From positions 723,302 through 787,301 of the forward strand of contig JAHXHN010000002.1 in assembly GCA_025656675.1 (NCBI GenBank): a stretch of DNA of 64,000 bases, given 5' to 3'. This document shows positions 36,200-45,457 of the stretch, piece after piece. The stretch's first letter is position 1. Each line of letters starts with the position of its first letter. The position numbers were made by a program, and so were the translations under genes. Source of the stretch: Candidatus Thiodiazotropha sp. (ex Codakia rugifera) (lineage in GTDB: Bacteria; Pseudomonadota; Gammaproteobacteria; Chromatiales; Chromatiaceae). A model generated the notes under the pieces. That model searched no databases, was not told the origin of the DNA, and worked only from the letters and a program-made list of their open reading frames with translations.

Positions 36200-36694
36200 A
36201 TGAATGAATTTATCAGGGCTCATGGGTTCGGATTAAAGATTAACATTGACGGTGGCTCAATCCATGAGTCCGTGATTGAGGGTGATGGCTTTATGCTGGA
36301 GTATATTTTTTTTGATGAACGTCCATGGCAGGGATTCATCGACTATTTAAAAAAACTGGGTTTAAAACCGCTAGCGACTTCGGCTGAGGAGGGCTGGCTT
36401 GTCGCTTTGCCAGAGGATCTCGACGATGCCATGGATGAAAAGATAGAGGCGTATTACGATAAGATGTTGACGCTGAACGAAGCTTTGATCGCAGATCAGG
36501 AGGGCATGGATCATCTGCATAGAGCCGGTGTGAATGTCACGCTTGCGGATGGGCGGGTGGTGCAGGCTGAAATCGACCCAGTACTGATGCAACGGCTATT
36601 GGAGGCTGTCTCACCGGAAGAGTTGGGGGAATTTGTGAATGCTATCGCCGATGCCGTCGAACACCCAGACCAGCGCCCCTTCTGTCAACGTTGA
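36200..36694 (+). CDS. Conserved-looking cytosolic protein of unknown function
   Basis: 164 residues from ATG 36200; the frame is open further upstream, but that would overlap the divergent HIRAN gene. The protein is acidic, with no membrane segment and no cysteine pattern. Readable blocks are VIEGDGFMLEYIFFDERPWQGFIDYLKKLGL, EKIEAYYDKMLTLNEALIADQEGM and VTLADGRVVQAEIDP. I do not recognise a family. Its end overlaps the convergent small membrane protein by 10 bp. Confidence 0.7.
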   Translation: MNEFIRAHGFGLKINIDGGSIHESVIEGDGFMLEYIFFDERPWQGFIDYLKKLGLKPLATSAEEGWLVALPEDLDDAMDEKIEAYYDKMLTLNEALIADQEGMDHLHRAGVNVTLADGRVVQAEIDPVLMQRLLEAVSPEELGEFVNAIADAVEHPDQRPFCQR

Positions 36695-36912
36695 ACCTCT
36701 CCATCCTGCACAGCCTGGCGCCTCTTCTCCTCTCCCTGTTGGAGTGATTGTTCAACCGAAAGTCGCGCAGCTTTTTTCTGCTCCACCATTTCGATATACT
36801 CCTTTGGCGTTTGGTTGATGCTGGTTTCAGGTGGATTGTCACTACTCTTCATGACATACAGAATGCCGAAGATGAGGACAATGAGGACGGCAAAAAAGGC
36901 GGTATTACTCAT
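36685..36912 (-). CDS. Small membrane-anchored protein
   Basis: 75 residues: one N-terminal transmembrane helix (about 4-21, FFAVLIVLIFGILYVM), then a charged, helical tail rich in Lys/Glu/Gln (about 35-75). A GGAG-like ribosome site precedes the ATG. Function unknown; it looks like a single-span scaffold. Confidence 0.65.
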   Translation of the reverse strand: MSNTAFFAVLIVLIFGILYVMKSSDNPPETSINQTPKEYIEMVEQKKAARLSVEQSLQQGEEKRRQAVQDGEVQR

Positions 36913-37166
36913 TAATAAATCTCCTTACCCTCTGAGCGTTAACTCGAAGATGGATCTATAGATTTCTCTCCTCAAATGGTACATCACATCCACCCTGGAG
37001 CTAAGCTTAGTGTAGTGTCTTGTATAAATGGCAACGCCATTCCCGGTGAGGTGCGTCTAGCTGTTAACGGCTTCTCGTCATACTGATGGGTGGGAGCCCT
37101 TTGCATAAGGTGCTACACAAGAGTTAAGCGTATGGTTAATAATTTTTTTGGCCAAGGTTAACTGTG

Positions 37167-37832
37167 TCAATGGTCTAAGCCATGGAGTTGTAAAATCGTC
37201 CAGTTGCGCTCAGTGGCGATCTTGGTCAAGGTTTCGTCAGGGTCAACAGCAATCGGGTATTCCACGCTCTCCAGGAGTGGTAGATCATTGTGCGAATCGC
37301 TATAAAAAAAACTTCCCCGAAGATCTTGCTGCCGCTCTTTCAGCCAGCTTTGCAAGCGGTTGACCTTACCATCCCTGAAACTAGGCTCTCCCGCTACTTC
37401 CCCGGTATAGTGGCCATCCAGGACCTCAGGTTCGGTAGCAATGATGTCATCTATGCCAAACTGTCGGGCAATGGGCGTGGTGATGAATGAATTGGTAGCG
37501 GTGATGATCAAAAGCTGATCACCTGCGGCTTTGTGGTTTTCAACCAATTGCCGGGCTTGCTGACTGATAATGGGTGAGATCTTGCTGTCCAGAAACTCCT
37601 GGCGCCAATCAAGCAGTTGCTCAGTCCTGTTATCCCGTAGTGGTTTCAGGGAGAAACGCTGGAATTCAATGATATCCAGTCGACCGGCCTTGTATTCCTC
37701 GTAAAACCGTTCATTTTCCCGCCGATATTCTTCGCCATCAACGATGCCTTTCTCTACCAGGAATTCACCCCAGAGGTAGTCGGAGTCTCCCGCAAGCAGC
37801 GTATTGTCGAGGTCAAAAATTGCCAATGCCAT
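37167..37832 (-). CDS. HAD-superfamily IB hydrolase (phosphatase)
   Basis: 221 residues. Motif I is FDLDNTLL at 6-13 (nucleophile Asp), motif II is ITATNSF at about 110-116, and motif IV is YSDSHNDLPLL at about 177-187. The cap is of the PSPase/SerB-like IB type. It probably removes a phosphate from a small metabolite (phosphoserine-like or histidinol phosphate-like); the substrate cannot be assigned. It is divergent from rppH. Confidence 0.9.
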   Translation of the reverse strand: MALAIFDLDNTLLAGDSDYLWGEFLVEKGIVDGEEYRRENERFYEEYKAGRLDIIEFQRFSLKPLRDNRTEQLLDWRQEFLDSKISPIISQQARQLVENHKAAGDQLLIITATNSFITTPIARQFGIDDIIATEPEVLDGHYTGEVAGEPSFRDGKVNRLQSWLKERQQDLRGSFFYSDSHNDLPLLESVEYPIAVDPDETLTKIATERNWTILQLHGLDH

Positions 37833-37999
37833 GAATTATCCCGGGTTTTAACTGAATCTGTACGCCTGCCAAGGGGATACCCTGTAAACAGTAACGGAAT
37901 TTCCATAATTAGCAAAGGCTTATGTTTTGTCACCTTGCTGCTCAAAGGCGAATATGGAAGAATCTATGTTATCGATTTTGAAATGATTTGGCCTTGACC

Positions 38000-38524
38000 T
38001 TGATTGACTCCGACGGTTTTCGACCCAATGTAGGCATTATTCTGTGTAATGACAATCGCCAGCTATTTTGGGGGCGCAGGGTCGGACAGGATGCTTGGCA
38101 GTTCCCCCAAGGGGGTATCAAACAAGACGAAACCCCGGAACAGGCGATGTATCGGGAGCTCCGGGAGGAGGTGGGGCTAAGGTCTGATCAAGTCGCAATT
38201 ATGGGTGCTACCCGCAGCTGGTTGCGTTACCGACTCCCTGAGCGCTACATCCGTCGCCACCGTGAACCTTTGTGTATCGGTCAGAAACAGATTTGGTTTC
38301 TGCTGCGTGCCGAATGTGGTGAAGACGCATTCTGCTTGGATCACTGCGAAATCCCGGAGTTCGAGGAGTGGCGGTGGGTCAAATACTGGCAACCAGTGCG
38401 TGACGTGATCTATTTCAAACGAAATGTCTATACCAAGGCCTTGGAGGAGCTTGCACCACTGCTCTATCCGGAAGGGGCTCCCGTGCGGTCACACTCAAGT
38501 TATTTACGGCAGAATCGTCGTTGA
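38000..38524 (+). CDS. rppH: RNA 5'-pyrophosphohydrolase
   Basis: The Nudix hydrolase removes pyrophosphate from mRNA 5' ends and so triggers decay. The Nudix box [23 protein letters not shown] is intact. Flanking signatures also match Rpp[12 protein letters not shown] at the N-terminus, [18 protein letters not shown] and [15 protein letters not shown] 38000 is the likely start because it aligns with the MIDxDGxRPN beginning of E. coli RppH; TTG 37988 is the alternative. It is followed by ptsP, the usual partner in gammaproteobacteria. Confidence 0.95.
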   Translation: MIDSDGFRPNVGIILCNDNRQLFWGRRVGQDAWQFPQGGIKQDETPEQAMYRELREEVGLRSDQVAIMGATRSWLRYRLPERYIRRHREPLCIGQKQIWFLLRAECGEDAFCLDHCEIPEFEEWRWVKYWQPVRDVIYFKRNVYTKALEELAPLLYPEGAPVRSHSSYLRQNRR

Positions 38525-38572
38525 TGCTGCGAGGGGAGATGGTTTATACCCCCCGGAACGGTATACCGTTTC

Positions 38573-40834
38573 ATGCTTGATACCCTGCATCGTATCGTTA
38601 AAGCGGTCAATACGGCTCCCGATCTGGAGCACGCTTTGGCGATTATTGTCACCCAGGTTAAAAGAGCTGTTGATGCGGATGTCTGCTCTGTCTATCTGAC
38701 TGATTTCGAACGACGTGATCATGTTCTTAAAGCGACCGAGGGGTTGCTTCAGGATGCTGTGGATAAAGTGAGACTACCCTACCATCGGGGTCTCATCGGT
38801 CTGGTCTGCGAGCGGGCCGAACCTGTGAATCTGGCGGATGCACCTAGCCATAGTCGTTATCTCTTCACCCATGAGACGGGGGAGACTCAGTACAAGGGCT
38901 TTCTTGGCGTACCCATCATCCAGAATCGAAAGGTGCTGGGTGTCTTGGTGGTGCGTCAGATAGACCAACGCACCTTTGCCGATGGTGAGGTGACTTTTCT
39001 GTTTACCCTGGCGGCACAGCTGGCTGGCGCCATTACCCATGCCCAGGCAAGCGGAAATCTGACTACCCAAAACGATCTGTCACCGCCAAAGCGCTTTTTG
39101 CGCGGACAACCTGGAGCTCCGGGCGTTGCAATGGGGACAGCCGTTGTGGTGTATCCCCCCGCTGATTTGGAAGCTGTTCCTGATAAGCCTGCACAGAACC
39201 CGGATCAAGAGGAAGAGGATTTCAGAACTGCTGTAGCCGCAGTGGTAGAGGATCTGATGGCGATAGAGGATCGCTTTGAAGAGAGCCTGCCTGCTGAGGA
39301 CAGGGCGTTATTCGATGCCTGGTTGATGATGTTGGGCAGTGACTCCCTTATCGGTAACACGGTCAGGCGAATTCATGAAGGCAACTGGGCATCCGGGGCT
39401 CTGCGTGAAACCATCGAGGAACATGCCAAGGTATTTGATGCCATGGAGGATATCTACCTTCGTGAACGTGCCTCGGATGTACGTGATTTAGGGCGGCGCA
39501 TTCTGATGCATCTGCAACAGAAGGTTTCTACACCCAGTGACTACCCCAAAAATACAATTCTGGTGGGGGATGAAGTCAGCGCGATGCAACTTGCAGAGGT
39601 GCCCCATGGGCATCTGACGGGTGTGGTATCAGCCCACGGAGCGAGCTTCTCCCATGTGGCGATACTTGCCAGAGCATTGGAGGTGCCGGCCGTGATGGGA
39701 TTGAGCAACATGCCTGTCAGCCGCATGGAAGGGCGTTCGTTAATCCTGGATGGGTATTTGGGCCGTGTCTATGTCTCTCCGGCTCCGTCTGTGGTTCAGG
39801 AGTATCGTAGGCTTGCTGATGAGGATCGTGAGCTCTATCAGGAGCTGGAGGCGGATAGGGATCTTCCCTGTGAGACTACCGATGGTACAAGAGTACCCAT
39901 CTATCTCAATACAGGTCTGATTTCTGAGCTGAACACCCTTGGAATAGAGGAGTCGGAAGGTGTGGGCCTCTATCGGACTGAGTTGCCATTCATGGTGAGA
40001 GACAGTTTTCCCGGTGAGTCGGTACAGGTGGCAAACTATCGAAAAGTACTTAAGACATTCCACCCTCGTCCGGTAACCATACGTACCCTGGATATCGGTG
40101 GCGACAAGCCGCTACCCTATTTCCCTGTCAACGAATCCAACCCGTTTTTAGGTTGGCGGGGTATTCGCATCTCTCTCGACCACCCTGAAATTTTTCTCAC
40201 TCAGGTGCGTGCAATTCTGCGTGCCGCTATCGGTTTGAACAATCTGCGTCTGTTGCTGCCAATGATCAGTCATGTGCAAGAAGTGGATGATGCAATGATG
40301 CTGATACAGCGTGCTCATGATGAGCTGATTGAAGAGGGTTTTGAGGTCACCATGCCCAAAATCGGTGTAATGATCGAGGTACCTGCTGCTGTCTATCAGG
40401 TAGATGCGCTGGCCAGGCGTATCGACTTTCTGTCTGTCGGTACAAATGATCTTACACAGTATTTGTTAGCGGTTGATCGTAACAATGCCCATGTCGCGGA
40501 GATCTATAATGACCTGCATCCAGCTGTACTGCGAGCCTTGATCCAAATCGTAACGTCTGCTAAAGCCCTTCAAAGAGAGGTCAGCGTTTGTGGTGAGATG
40601 GCTGGCAATCCTGCTGCGGCTGTACTATTGCTTGGCATGGGGGTCGACAGCCTGAGTATGAATGGAGGTAGCCTGTTACGGGTCAAATGGGTGATTCGTT
40701 CAGTCTCATGCGGTCGTGCAAAAGAGTTGTTACAGGCGGCATTGCGCTATGAGCGGGCATCTGAGGTAAAGGCACTGTTGAGTAATGCCCTGGAGGATAT
40801 GGGGCTGGGTGGTCTGATGCGTGCAGGACGATAG
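38573..40834 (+). CDS. ptsP: Phosphoenolpyruvate-protein phosphotransferase of the nitrogen PTS (EI-Ntr)
   Basis: 753 residues: GAF domain (about 15-160), EI N-domain (about 175-400) with phospho-acceptor His361 in GASFSHVAIL, and the PEP-binding TIM barrel, with GGDKPLPYFP, GWRGIRISL, GVMIEVPAA, SVGTNDLTQYLLAVDR and VCGEMAG. It passes phosphate from PEP to NPr in the regulatory PTS linked to nitrogen and potassium status. It starts 48 bp after rppH, an order conserved from E. coli. Confidence 0.97.
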   Translation: MLDTLHRIVKAVNTAPDLEHALAIIVTQVKRAVDADVCSVYLTDFERRDHVLKATEGLLQDAVDKVRLPYHRGLIGLVCERAEPVNLADAPSHSRYLFTHETGETQYKGFLGVPIIQNRKVLGVLVVRQIDQRTFADGEVTFLFTLAAQLAGAITHAQASGNLTTQNDLSPPKRFLRGQPGAPGVAMGTAVVVYPPADLEAVPDKPAQNPDQEEEDFRTAVAAVVEDLMAIEDRFEESLPAEDRALFDAWLMMLGSDSLIGNTVRRIHEGNWASGALRETIEEHAKVFDAMEDIYLRERASDVRDLGRRILMHLQQKVSTPSDYPKNTILVGDEVSAMQLAEVPHGHLTGVVSAHGASFSHVAILARALEVPAVMGLSNMPVSRMEGRSLILDGYLGRVYVSPAPSVVQEYRRLADEDRELYQELEADRDLPCETTDGTRVPIYLNTGLISELNTLGIEESEGVGLYRTELPFMVRDSFPGESVQVANYRKVLKTFHPRPVTIRTLDIGGDKPLPYFPVNESNPFLGWRGIRISLDHPEIFLTQVRAILRAAIGLNNLRLLLPMISHVQEVDDAMMLIQRAHDELIEEGFEVTMPKIGVMIEVPAAVYQVDALARRIDFLSVGTNDLTQYLLAVDRNNAHVAEIYNDLHPAVLRALIQIVTSAKALQREVSVCGEMAGNPAAAVLLLGMGVDSLSMNGGSLLRVKWVIRSVSCGRAKELLQAALRYERASEVKALLSNALEDMGLGGLMRAGR

Positions 40835-40846
40835 AGCGCCCCTGTT

Positions 40847-41692
40847 TCATTTGCCCAGGGCATGCAGAATGGATTGGATTTCATCTGCCGACTCATCAAG
40901 TATCTCTTTTGTGGTTGCTTCAGTCAGTTTTAGCCGTTGTGCTGCTGTGACCTGAGACCAATCGAAATCATCACCCAGTTGGTCCCAGTAGGCACACAGG
41001 TTAGCTGTAGTAACCACATCTGTGATGTCTGGAGGTCCGGCACGTGGGCGTTCCAGGTCATCGTGTTCATTGGCGGCGGTTGCCATCTCTTCACTGAATG
41101 TCCACGTCTCGAGGATTGCCTGTCCGATGCCTGTATGCCAGTTCTTGAGTAATGCCTCTATCGCTATCTTATCGTTAAAGAGCTCAGGGTGTTGCTCTAA
41201 TCGTGTGAGGATATAGAATTTTCCGATATCGTGCAGCAGACCGGCTAACATGGCCTCATCAGGTTTAATAGATGTGAGCTTTTTTGCGATCATGTAAGCG
41301 ATTGCTGAGACATGCAAAGAGTGATGCCACACCTCTTCCAGGTGATCTTTAATTCTGTTACTGACTGAGCTGGAATGGAATATCTGTTCGACTGCAAGGG
41401 AGACTGCCGTATTGTATGCCAAGTCATAGCCAAGGCGGGCAATGGCAGTACGCAGATCCTTGATGTGAGCACCGCTACGGTTGGAAAAGTTAGAGTTTGC
41501 CACTTTTAGAAGTCGGGCGGAAAGTACTGGGTCAGAGCCTATGACTTTCGCAACCTTTTCAGCTGAAACACTTTCCTCTTCCAAGGCTTTTTTGACACGT
41601 ACAGCGATATCGGGAAAAGCGGGAAGTTTCAGCTCCCCTGAAGAGAGTTCATTGCTGAGGTCCTGTATAAACTGAAAAGCGATATCATTCAT
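40847..41692 (-). CDS. HDOD-domain signalling protein
   Basis: 281 residues from ATG 41692. The HDOD domain spans about 20-215 (LPAFPDIAVRVKKAL, VIGSDPVLSARLLKVANS, LRTAIARLGYDLAYNTAVSLAV). It retains an HD-like LLHDIGKFYIL motif, so residual phosphohydrolase chemistry is possible, though most HDOD proteins act as regulators. It converges with ptsP, only 12 bp apart. No output domain is present. Confidence 0.88.
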   Translation of the reverse strand: MNDIAFQFIQDLSNELSSGELKLPAFPDIAVRVKKALEEESVSAEKVAKVIGSDPVLSARLLKVANSNFSNRSGAHIKDLRTAIARLGYDLAYNTAVSLAVEQIFHSSSVSNRIKDHLEEVWHHSLHVSAIAYMIAKKLTSIKPDEAMLAGLLHDIGKFYILTRLEQHPELFNDKIAIEALLKNWHTGIGQAILETWTFSEEMATAANEHDDLERPRAGPPDITDVVTTANLCAYWDQLGDDFDWSQVTAAQRLKLTEATTKEILDESADEIQSILHALGK

Positions 41693-41860
41693 TGGTCGAT
41701 TACCGAAAGACAAAGTTCACTAGCTTACACTGGCTAGTACCGATTTTTGTTCTGTAGCGACTTGAATGGGTATTTCTGTAGTTTTTACCGGCTTCATTTA
41801 TGGTATTTAAGCCTGTCAAATTTGCTTTTTGATGGGACTATCTACCACTTAGCTCGCTAT

Positions 41861-42529
41861 TTATAGTGATCCCCAACTGTTACGTCGGCGTTGAAAACGC
41901 AAATGTGGCAGAATCAATCCGATGAGAATGCCGGCAATGATGACACCTGCGCCAATCAGGAACCAATCACGAGTGGCTTGATTACTAAGATCACGGTTTT
42001 CCTGTTTGAGGTCTTCTGCTTCTCTGGTCAGGTCGGCTACCTGCTTGCGCAGTTCATTTCGTTCATTTGAGATGCGTATCGCATTGGAGGCCGTTCTTTG
42101 GATGCTCTGTAGCTCCTGTTCCTGTTTATTCTTGATCTGCTGCAGGCTCTTGTGTTCTGCCAGAAGTTCCCGGTGATTCTTCTGCAGGTTGGCCAGGTTG
42201 CTGCGTAGTTCCCCAGGTGCCGCCTTGAGGGCTTCGATCTCTTTACGCATGGTTTCCAGCTGGGTACGTGCAATGGGCTCGCTTAAAAGCTGGCGGGTGA
42301 GTACGTATCCCTCTCTGGTGCCGATTCGAATCTTGCTATAACCGGATTCCGAATTGGTCGATATGACGTCCAAGGCTGTGCCGGTGTTGAGATAGCGCAC
42401 AATGCGATGTTTGGTACTCTCGCCTGTACGCATGGCAATCTTGAAGGTGTCGGTGACATAAAGGGTTTTTGCCTGTGCCAGCAGGGGCAGTAGTAACAGG
42501 CAGAAGATCGGAAAAATGAATTTCTTCAT
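41861..42529 (-). CDS. SH3-domain envelope protein with coiled coil (TIGR04211/YgiM type)
   Basis: 222 residues from ATG 42529. A signal peptide ends at LAQAKT. A bacterial SH3 domain (about 22-85, LYVTDTFKIAMRTGESTKH, LDVISTNSESGYSKIR, GYVLTRQL) is followed by a long coiled coil (about 90-185). A C-terminal transmembrane helix (WFLIGAGVIIAGILIGLILP) with a basic end completes it. The layout matches YgiM-like proteins; the role is unknown, probably envelope-related. Confidence 0.9.
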   Translation of the reverse strand: MKKFIFPIFCLLLLPLLAQAKTLYVTDTFKIAMRTGESTKHRIVRYLNTGTALDVISTNSESGYSKIRIGTREGYVLTRQLLSEPIARTQLETMRKEIEALKAAPGELRSNLANLQKNHRELLAEHKSLQQIKNKQEQELQSIQRTASNAIRISNERNELRKQVADLTREAEDLKQENRDLSNQATRDWFLIGAGVIIAGILIGLILPHLRFQRRRNSWGSL

Positions 42530-42617
42530 GGCAATATCTCGGTCCGACGGGAAAGGGGCATTGTACAACTCAAAGTTATCCTTGTTTCGAAACAGGCCAC
42601 ATTTTTAATCAGCTGCA

Positions 42618-43523
42618 TTATCTGCCCAGAAGGAGGAATTCCATAAGCGCTTTTTGTGAATGGAGGCGGTTCTCCGCTTCATCCCAGACCACGCTCTCTT
42701 TTGCATCGATCACCGATGCGGTTACCTCTTCGCCTCGATGAGCAGGTAGGCAGTGAAAAAACAGTGCATTCTTGTCTGCTTGCATCATCAGTTCTTCATT
42801 GACCTGGTATTGGGCAAAAGCCTTTTCACGCAATGCCTGTTCCTCTTCCTGGCCCATACTGGCCCAGACATCAGTGACTATCAGGTCGGCACCACGGGCT
42901 GCAGTGAGCGGATCTCGAACAATTGAGGCTTGCTCAGCAGCAGCTGTCAGAATTGTCTGGTCAGGATCGTAACCTTCGGGGCAGGCTATATTCAAGTGAA
43001 ACCCGAATTGTCTGGCCGCGTTGATATAGGAGTGACACATATTGTTGCCGTCCCCGATCCAGGTGACGCGTTTACCGCGAATATCGCCTCGATGTTCGAA
43101 ATAGGCCTGCATGTCTGCTAGTAGCTGGCAGGGGTGCAGGAGATCAGTGAGCGCATTGATCACGGGTACGCGGGAGTGGGAGGCAAACCTTTCAAGCAGC
43201 TCCTGATCGAAGGTACGGATCATAATAATATCGAGCATCCGTGAAAGCACCCGCGCGCTGTCCTCGATCGGTTCTCCCCGTCCCAACTGAGTGTCTCTTG
43301 GCGAGAGAAAGAGTGCATGTCCTCCGAGCTGTGACATGCCCACCTCAAAAGAGACTCGGGTTCGGGTGGATGATTTTTCAAATATCATCCCTAAATTTTT
43401 ACCCTTCAGTGGTGTATGTATATCACCGCGATGTTGCATCCGTTTGAGCTCAGTGGCCCTGCGCACAATACCGTTTAATTCGTCGCTGCTGAGATCGAGA
43501 AGTGAAAGAAAGTGCCTGGTCAT
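42618..43523 (-). CDS. argF: Ornithine carbamoyltransferase
   Basis: 301 residues. The carbamoyl-phosphate motif is STRTR (in [13 protein letters not shown]), DLLHPCQ and a Trp-Met-like DVWASMGQE loop are present, and [10 protein letters not shown] near the C-terminus binds ornithine. It converts ornithine to citrulline. ATG 43523 with GAGG 8 nt upstream is preferred to the upstream TTG. It lies 21 bp after argD, as a two-gene arginine operon. Confidence 0.96.
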   Translation of the reverse strand: MTRHFLSLLDLSSDELNGIVRRATELKRMQHRGDIHTPLKGKNLGMIFEKSSTRTRVSFEVGMSQLGGHALFLSPRDTQLGRGEPIEDSARVLSRMLDIIMIRTFDQELLERFASHSRVPVINALTDLLHPCQLLADMQAYFEHRGDIRGKRVTWIGDGNNMCHSYINAARQFGFHLNIACPEGYDPDQTILTAAAEQASIVRDPLTAARGADLIVTDVWASMGQEEEQALREKAFAQYQVNEELMMQADKNALFFHCLPAHRGEEVTASVIDAKESVVWDEAENRLHSQKALMEFLLLGR

Positions 43524-43544
43524 AATTGCTGCCTCGGTAGGCAA

Positions 43545-44714
43545 TCAGAGAAAACTGTCGATTAGGGTGCAGACGCTGTCGATGATTTGGTCGCACTCAG
43601 CATCGCTGATAATCAATGGGGGCAGCAAACGTATCACCTTGTCGGCGGTGACATTGATCAGCATCCCCTGATCAAGGGCACGGGTGACCAGTTCAGCGCA
43701 TGGACGATCCAGTTCGATACCGATCATCAGACCGGAGATACGGATCGATAGCACGCCTTGATGCACGCCAAGTTTCGATTCAAAACCGGCTCTCATGCGT
43801 TCACCAAGCTGAGCGGTCCGTTCTGTCAGCTGTTGGGATTCAATAACATCCAGCACGGTCAGTGCGACCCGGCAGGCGAGTGGATTGCCTCCGAAGGTCG
43901 AACCATGGTTTCCAGGGGCAAAAACCTCAGCGGCAACGCCACGGGCCAGGCACGCACCGATAGGCATACCATTACCCAGTCCCTTAGCCAAGGTCATGAC
44001 ATCAGGAAGGATATTGTTATGCTGATGTGAAAACAGCTGACCTGTACGCCCCATGCCGGTCTGAATTTCATCCAGCATCATCAGCCATTCGTTCTTATCG
44101 CAGACTTCACGGATTTTATTGAGATAATCCACATCGGGAATATTGACACCACCTTCGCCCTGGATTGGCTCGACCAGGACTGCAACCACGCTGTTGTTGC
44201 TGTGAGTGATCTCGTTAATCGCCTCAATGTCGTTGAAGGGGACACGAACAAACCCTTGTACCAAGGGCTCGAATCCAGCCTGAACCTTGCGATTACCTGT
44301 CGCTGATAGTGTGGCCAGGGTACGCCCGTGGAAGCTTTGATCCATAACGATTATGGCTGGGTTTTTGATCCCTCTTTTGTTGCCATAAAGGCGGGCAATC
44401 TTAATAGCCGCTTCATTCGCCTCGGCACCTGAGTTGGCAAAAAAGACCCTATCCATGGCTGCCAGGGCGCAAAGTCTGTCACCCAGTCTGTTCTGGTTGG
44501 CGATACCGTAGATATTAGAGGTGTGGAGCAGGCTTCCCGCCTGATCGCACAGTGCCTCACGGATCTCAGGATGTGCGTGGCCGAGTCCACAGACGGCAAT
44601 ACCGGCAATGGCATCGAGATAGGCGTTTCCCTGATCATCCCACAAGCGAGCGCCTTCGCCCCGTTCGAATGTCACAGGTAACCGTTTGTATGTTGTCATC
44701 AAAGAGTCGGCCAT
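43545..44714 (-). CDS. argD: Acetylornithine aminotransferase
   Basis: 389 residues of the class III PLP aminotransferase fold. ATG 44714 gives MADSLMTTYKRLPVTFERGEG, the usual beginning. Further motifs are IAVCGLGHAHP, NSGAEANEAAIK, FHGRTL, LDEIQTGMGRTG and the PLP lysine in TLAKGLGNGMPIG. It makes N-acetylornithine from the semialdehyde. A terminator-like hairpin lies 18 bp upstream of the start, hinting at attenuation. Confidence 0.96.
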   Translation of the reverse strand: MADSLMTTYKRLPVTFERGEGARLWDDQGNAYLDAIAGIAVCGLGHAHPEIREALCDQAGSLLHTSNIYGIANQNRLGDRLCALAAMDRVFFANSGAEANEAAIKIARLYGNKRGIKNPAIIVMDQSFHGRTLATLSATGNRKVQAGFEPLVQGFVRVPFNDIEAINEITHSNNSVVAVLVEPIQGEGGVNIPDVDYLNKIREVCDKNEWLMMLDEIQTGMGRTGQLFSHQHNNILPDVMTLAKGLGNGMPIGACLARGVAAEVFAPGNHGSTFGGNPLACRVALTVLDVIESQQLTERTAQLGERMRAGFESKLGVHQGVLSIRISGLMIGIELDRPCAELVTRALDQGMLINVTADKVIRLLPPLIISDAECDQIIDSVCTLIDSFL

Positions 44715-44731
44715 TTGCAAACCCATAAAAC

Positions 44732-44757
44732 AAAAAAGGCATCCTGGGAAGGACGCC
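44732..44757 (-). terminator. Intrinsic-terminator-like hairpin in the argD leader
   Basis: Read on the minus strand: GGCGTCC, a 6-nt loop, GGATGCC (one G-U pair), then TTTTTTG. It ends 17 bp before the argD ATG. No minus-strand gene lies upstream, so it either attenuates argDF or stops antisense transcription. Confidence 0.55.
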
Positions 44758-44957
44758 AGTTTACTCAATAATTAACGCCAAAATGGCAGGCAATCGATTA
44801 GTTTACCCAGCTGAATGACTTTTTTCAAACTTCTGTGCTGTGCAGGCTGAAGGGAGGGTTAAATAACACCCACTGCAAGTGGTTGGAGAATGGTTGTCGC
44901 TTAGGCACAATGAGGCATCTATGCCTTGATCAGACAGTACTACGGAGGAGACGAGCT

Positions 44958-45416
44958 ATGTCTATCGCAATGACTCTACATCTGTTGGGTGTCATTATTT
45001 GGGTGGGTGGGATGTTTTTCGCACATATGATCTTACGGCCAGTCCTCAATAAGCGGTTGGAGCCACAAGATCGTTTACCGCTATTGGTTGATATTTTCGG
45101 TGGTTTTTTCCCTTGGGTGTGGGCTGCGGTAATCACTATTCTTATCAGCGGATTTTGGATGCTTTTTACAAATTATAAATCTGAAATCGGATTGTGGCTG
45201 GTTATTATGGCATTGGTTGGGATCGTGATGGCTGCCATTTTCATGTTCATTTATTTCTTCCCCTATCGTCAACTGGGTACGGCCCTGAAAAACAGTGACA
45301 AACCGAAGAGTGTGGCATCGGTCAACCTGATTCGACAGTTAATTCTCGTCAATCTGGTGCTTGGGCTTCTCGTCACTGTGGTGGCGATTATTGGGAAATA
45401 CGGACTGTTATCATGA
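44958..45416 (+). CDS. CopD-like integral membrane protein
   Basis: 152 residues from ATG 44958, behind GGAGGAGACGAGCT. Four transmembrane helices are visible: TLHLLGVIIWVGGMFFAHM, FFPWVWAAVITILISGFWML, LWLVIMALVGIVMAAIFMFIYFF, and LILVNLVLGLLVTVVAIIG. The first, with HLLGVIIWVGGMFF, matches the CopD superfamily (putative copper- or haem-related membrane domain). Transport or electron transfer is unproven. Confidence 0.85.
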   Translation: MSIAMTLHLLGVIIWVGGMFFAHMILRPVLNKRLEPQDRLPLLVDIFGGFFPWVWAAVITILISGFWMLFTNYKSEIGLWLVIMALVGIVMAAIFMFIYFFPYRQLGTALKNSDKPKSVASVNLIRQLILVNLVLGLLVTVVAIIGKYGLLS

Positions 45417-45457
45417 TTTCTATATTCACTGCAAAGACAAAAAACTGATCAGATATT

